Source of the DNA: Zancudomyces culisetae
Taxonomy: Eukaryota; Kickxellomycota; Harpellomycetes; Harpellales; Legeriomycetaceae
Direction: 5' to 3'
DNA length: 20,957 nucleotides
Assembly (NCBI GenBank): GCA_001969505.1
Contig: LSSK01001127.1
Coordinates: 1 to 20,957 of the forward strand
Shown here: one piece after another, positions 20,154 through 20,957 of the stretch
Numbering within the stretch: position 1 is the stretch's first letter
How the letters are laid out: each line of letters starts with the position of its first letter
Translations under genes and position numbers: made by a program
Notes under the pieces: generated by a model
Told to the model about the DNA's origin: nothing
Databases searched by the model: none
The model's input: only the letters and a program-made list of their open reading frames with translations

Positions 20154-20957
20154 TTATTGAGAAGATAAAGCAGCTTCTCTAGCAGCTCTAATAAGGGGAG
20201 AAAGTATAGAAAGAGGACCAGATTTCTGGATGAAAGGATGAGTAAGAATAGCAGTGGCAGAAGGACGGGAGGCGGGGTCAACAGAGAGAGATTTGGCGAG
20301 GAAATCGCGAAAAGTATAGGAGAGAGAGTCAGGGGAGTGGATTTTGGGGGTGCCGTTGGTGGCAATCATGTAAAGGGCACGAAGAGGGTTTTCGTTGAGG
20401 TAAGGAGGTTCACCTTCAACCATTTCGATGGCCATGATACCAAGAGACCAAATGTCGACTTTTGGACCGTATTCTTTTCGGGTTACAACTTCGGGGGCCA
20501 TCCAGTAAGGAGTTCCAACCATGGTAGTGCGTTTGGAGGAGGCGGGAGTGAGTTGAGCGCAAAAACCAAAGTCGGTGATTTTGATTTCACCATTTAAACT
20601 GAGCAGAATGTTATCGGACTTGATGTCACGATGGATGACACGGTTTTCATGTAGATGGGCAAGACCTTCAAGAGTTTCGCGGCAAACAGTGGCGATTTGA
20701 GATTCAGTCATTAGGCTGTTTGTAACAACGTCAGTGAGAGAACCACCCTCCATATATTCCATAACAACCCATAAATCCTCGATATGAAGGAATGAATCAA
20801 TAAAGTTGACAATGTTTTTATGTTTAGACTCTCTCATGACCAGAATTTCATTGATAATAAGATCCTTTTTGGGCTGTGCGACTAGGTTCATCTGCTTGAT
20901 GGCTACAATACTGTTGCTTCCAACAGGCTGGGCTGTATAAACACCGCCTGAAGCACC
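20154..20957 (-). CDS. Ste20/PAK-type serine/threonine kinase, catalytic domain; N-terminus off the right edge
   Basis: It would phosphorylate Ser/Thr downstream of Cdc42/Rac GTPases in polarity and MAPK signalling. The frame is open to the right edge, so 267 residues are visible. It begins inside the glycine-rich loop (GASGGVY). Kinase marks follow: VAIK with the ATP-binding Lys21, the alpha-C Glu near 37, HRDIKSDN around 109-116, DFG at 129-131, and [13 protein letters not shown] around 144-156 carrying the PAK activation-loop threonine. [16 protein letters not shown] and [10 protein letters not shown] are PAK hallmarks. The protein ends about 15 residues after the last kinase helix (HPFI), as PAKs do. 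No intron interrupts the visible part. The regulatory half, with the expected CRIB domain and perhaps a PH domain, lies outside the window, so PAK and CLA4 types cannot be separated. Confidence 0.93.
   Translation of the reverse strand, partial: GASGGVYTAQPVGSNSIVAIKQMNLVAQPKKDLIINEILVMRESKHKNIVNFIDSFLHIEDLWVVMEYMEGGSLTDVVTNSLMTESQIATVCRETLEGLAHLHENRVIHRDIKSDNILLSLNGEIKITDFGFCAQLTPASSKRTTMVGTPYWMAPEVVTRKEYGPKVDIWSLGIMAIEMVEGEPPYLNENPLRALYMIATNGTPKIHSPDSLSYTFRDFLAKSLSVDPASRPSATAILTHPFIQKSGPLSILSPLIRAAREAALSSQ

Overview
The window looks like nuclear DNA of a filamentous fungus, probably an early-diverging (zygomycete-type) lineage. It has short GT-AG introns, very AT-rich intergenic DNA, a secreted type-3 copper tyrosinase with a serine/alanine-rich C-terminal extension, a Ste20/PAK kinase and a GPI-anchor mannosyltransferase. 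The lineage is an inference from protein style; no rRNA or other marker is present.

Layout. On the minus strand, 1-4101 is one very large gene for a divergent 12-span membrane protein of major-facilitator type. It has one intron and runs off the left edge. Upstream of it on the same strand, 5847-8707 is a ten-exon gene whose exons join in frame into a GPI mannosyltransferase 4 (SMP3/PIGZ family). It shows as only short open frames until it is spliced by eye. On the plus strand, 10833-12554 is an intronless divergent cytochrome P450, 15632-17101 an intronless secreted tyrosinase, and 19373-20008 a small secreted alanine/asparagine/glutamine-rich protein of unknown function. At the right edge, 20154-20957 on the minus strand is the catalytic domain of a PAK-type kinase, cut by the window.

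The long gaps (4102-5846, 8708-10832, 12555-15631, 17102-19372) are AT-rich and hold microsatellites, isolated G-rich tracts, a decayed pentamer array and promoter elements. I found no further gene in them that I can defend, although a gene of very short exons could escape reading by eye.

The genes do not form an evident pathway. SMP3 and the kinase are housekeeping. The P450, the tyrosinase and the small secreted protein are accessory and secretory in character. The tyrosinase and small secreted genes share promoter words and an unusual change of codon use along the gene, so they may be expressed together.
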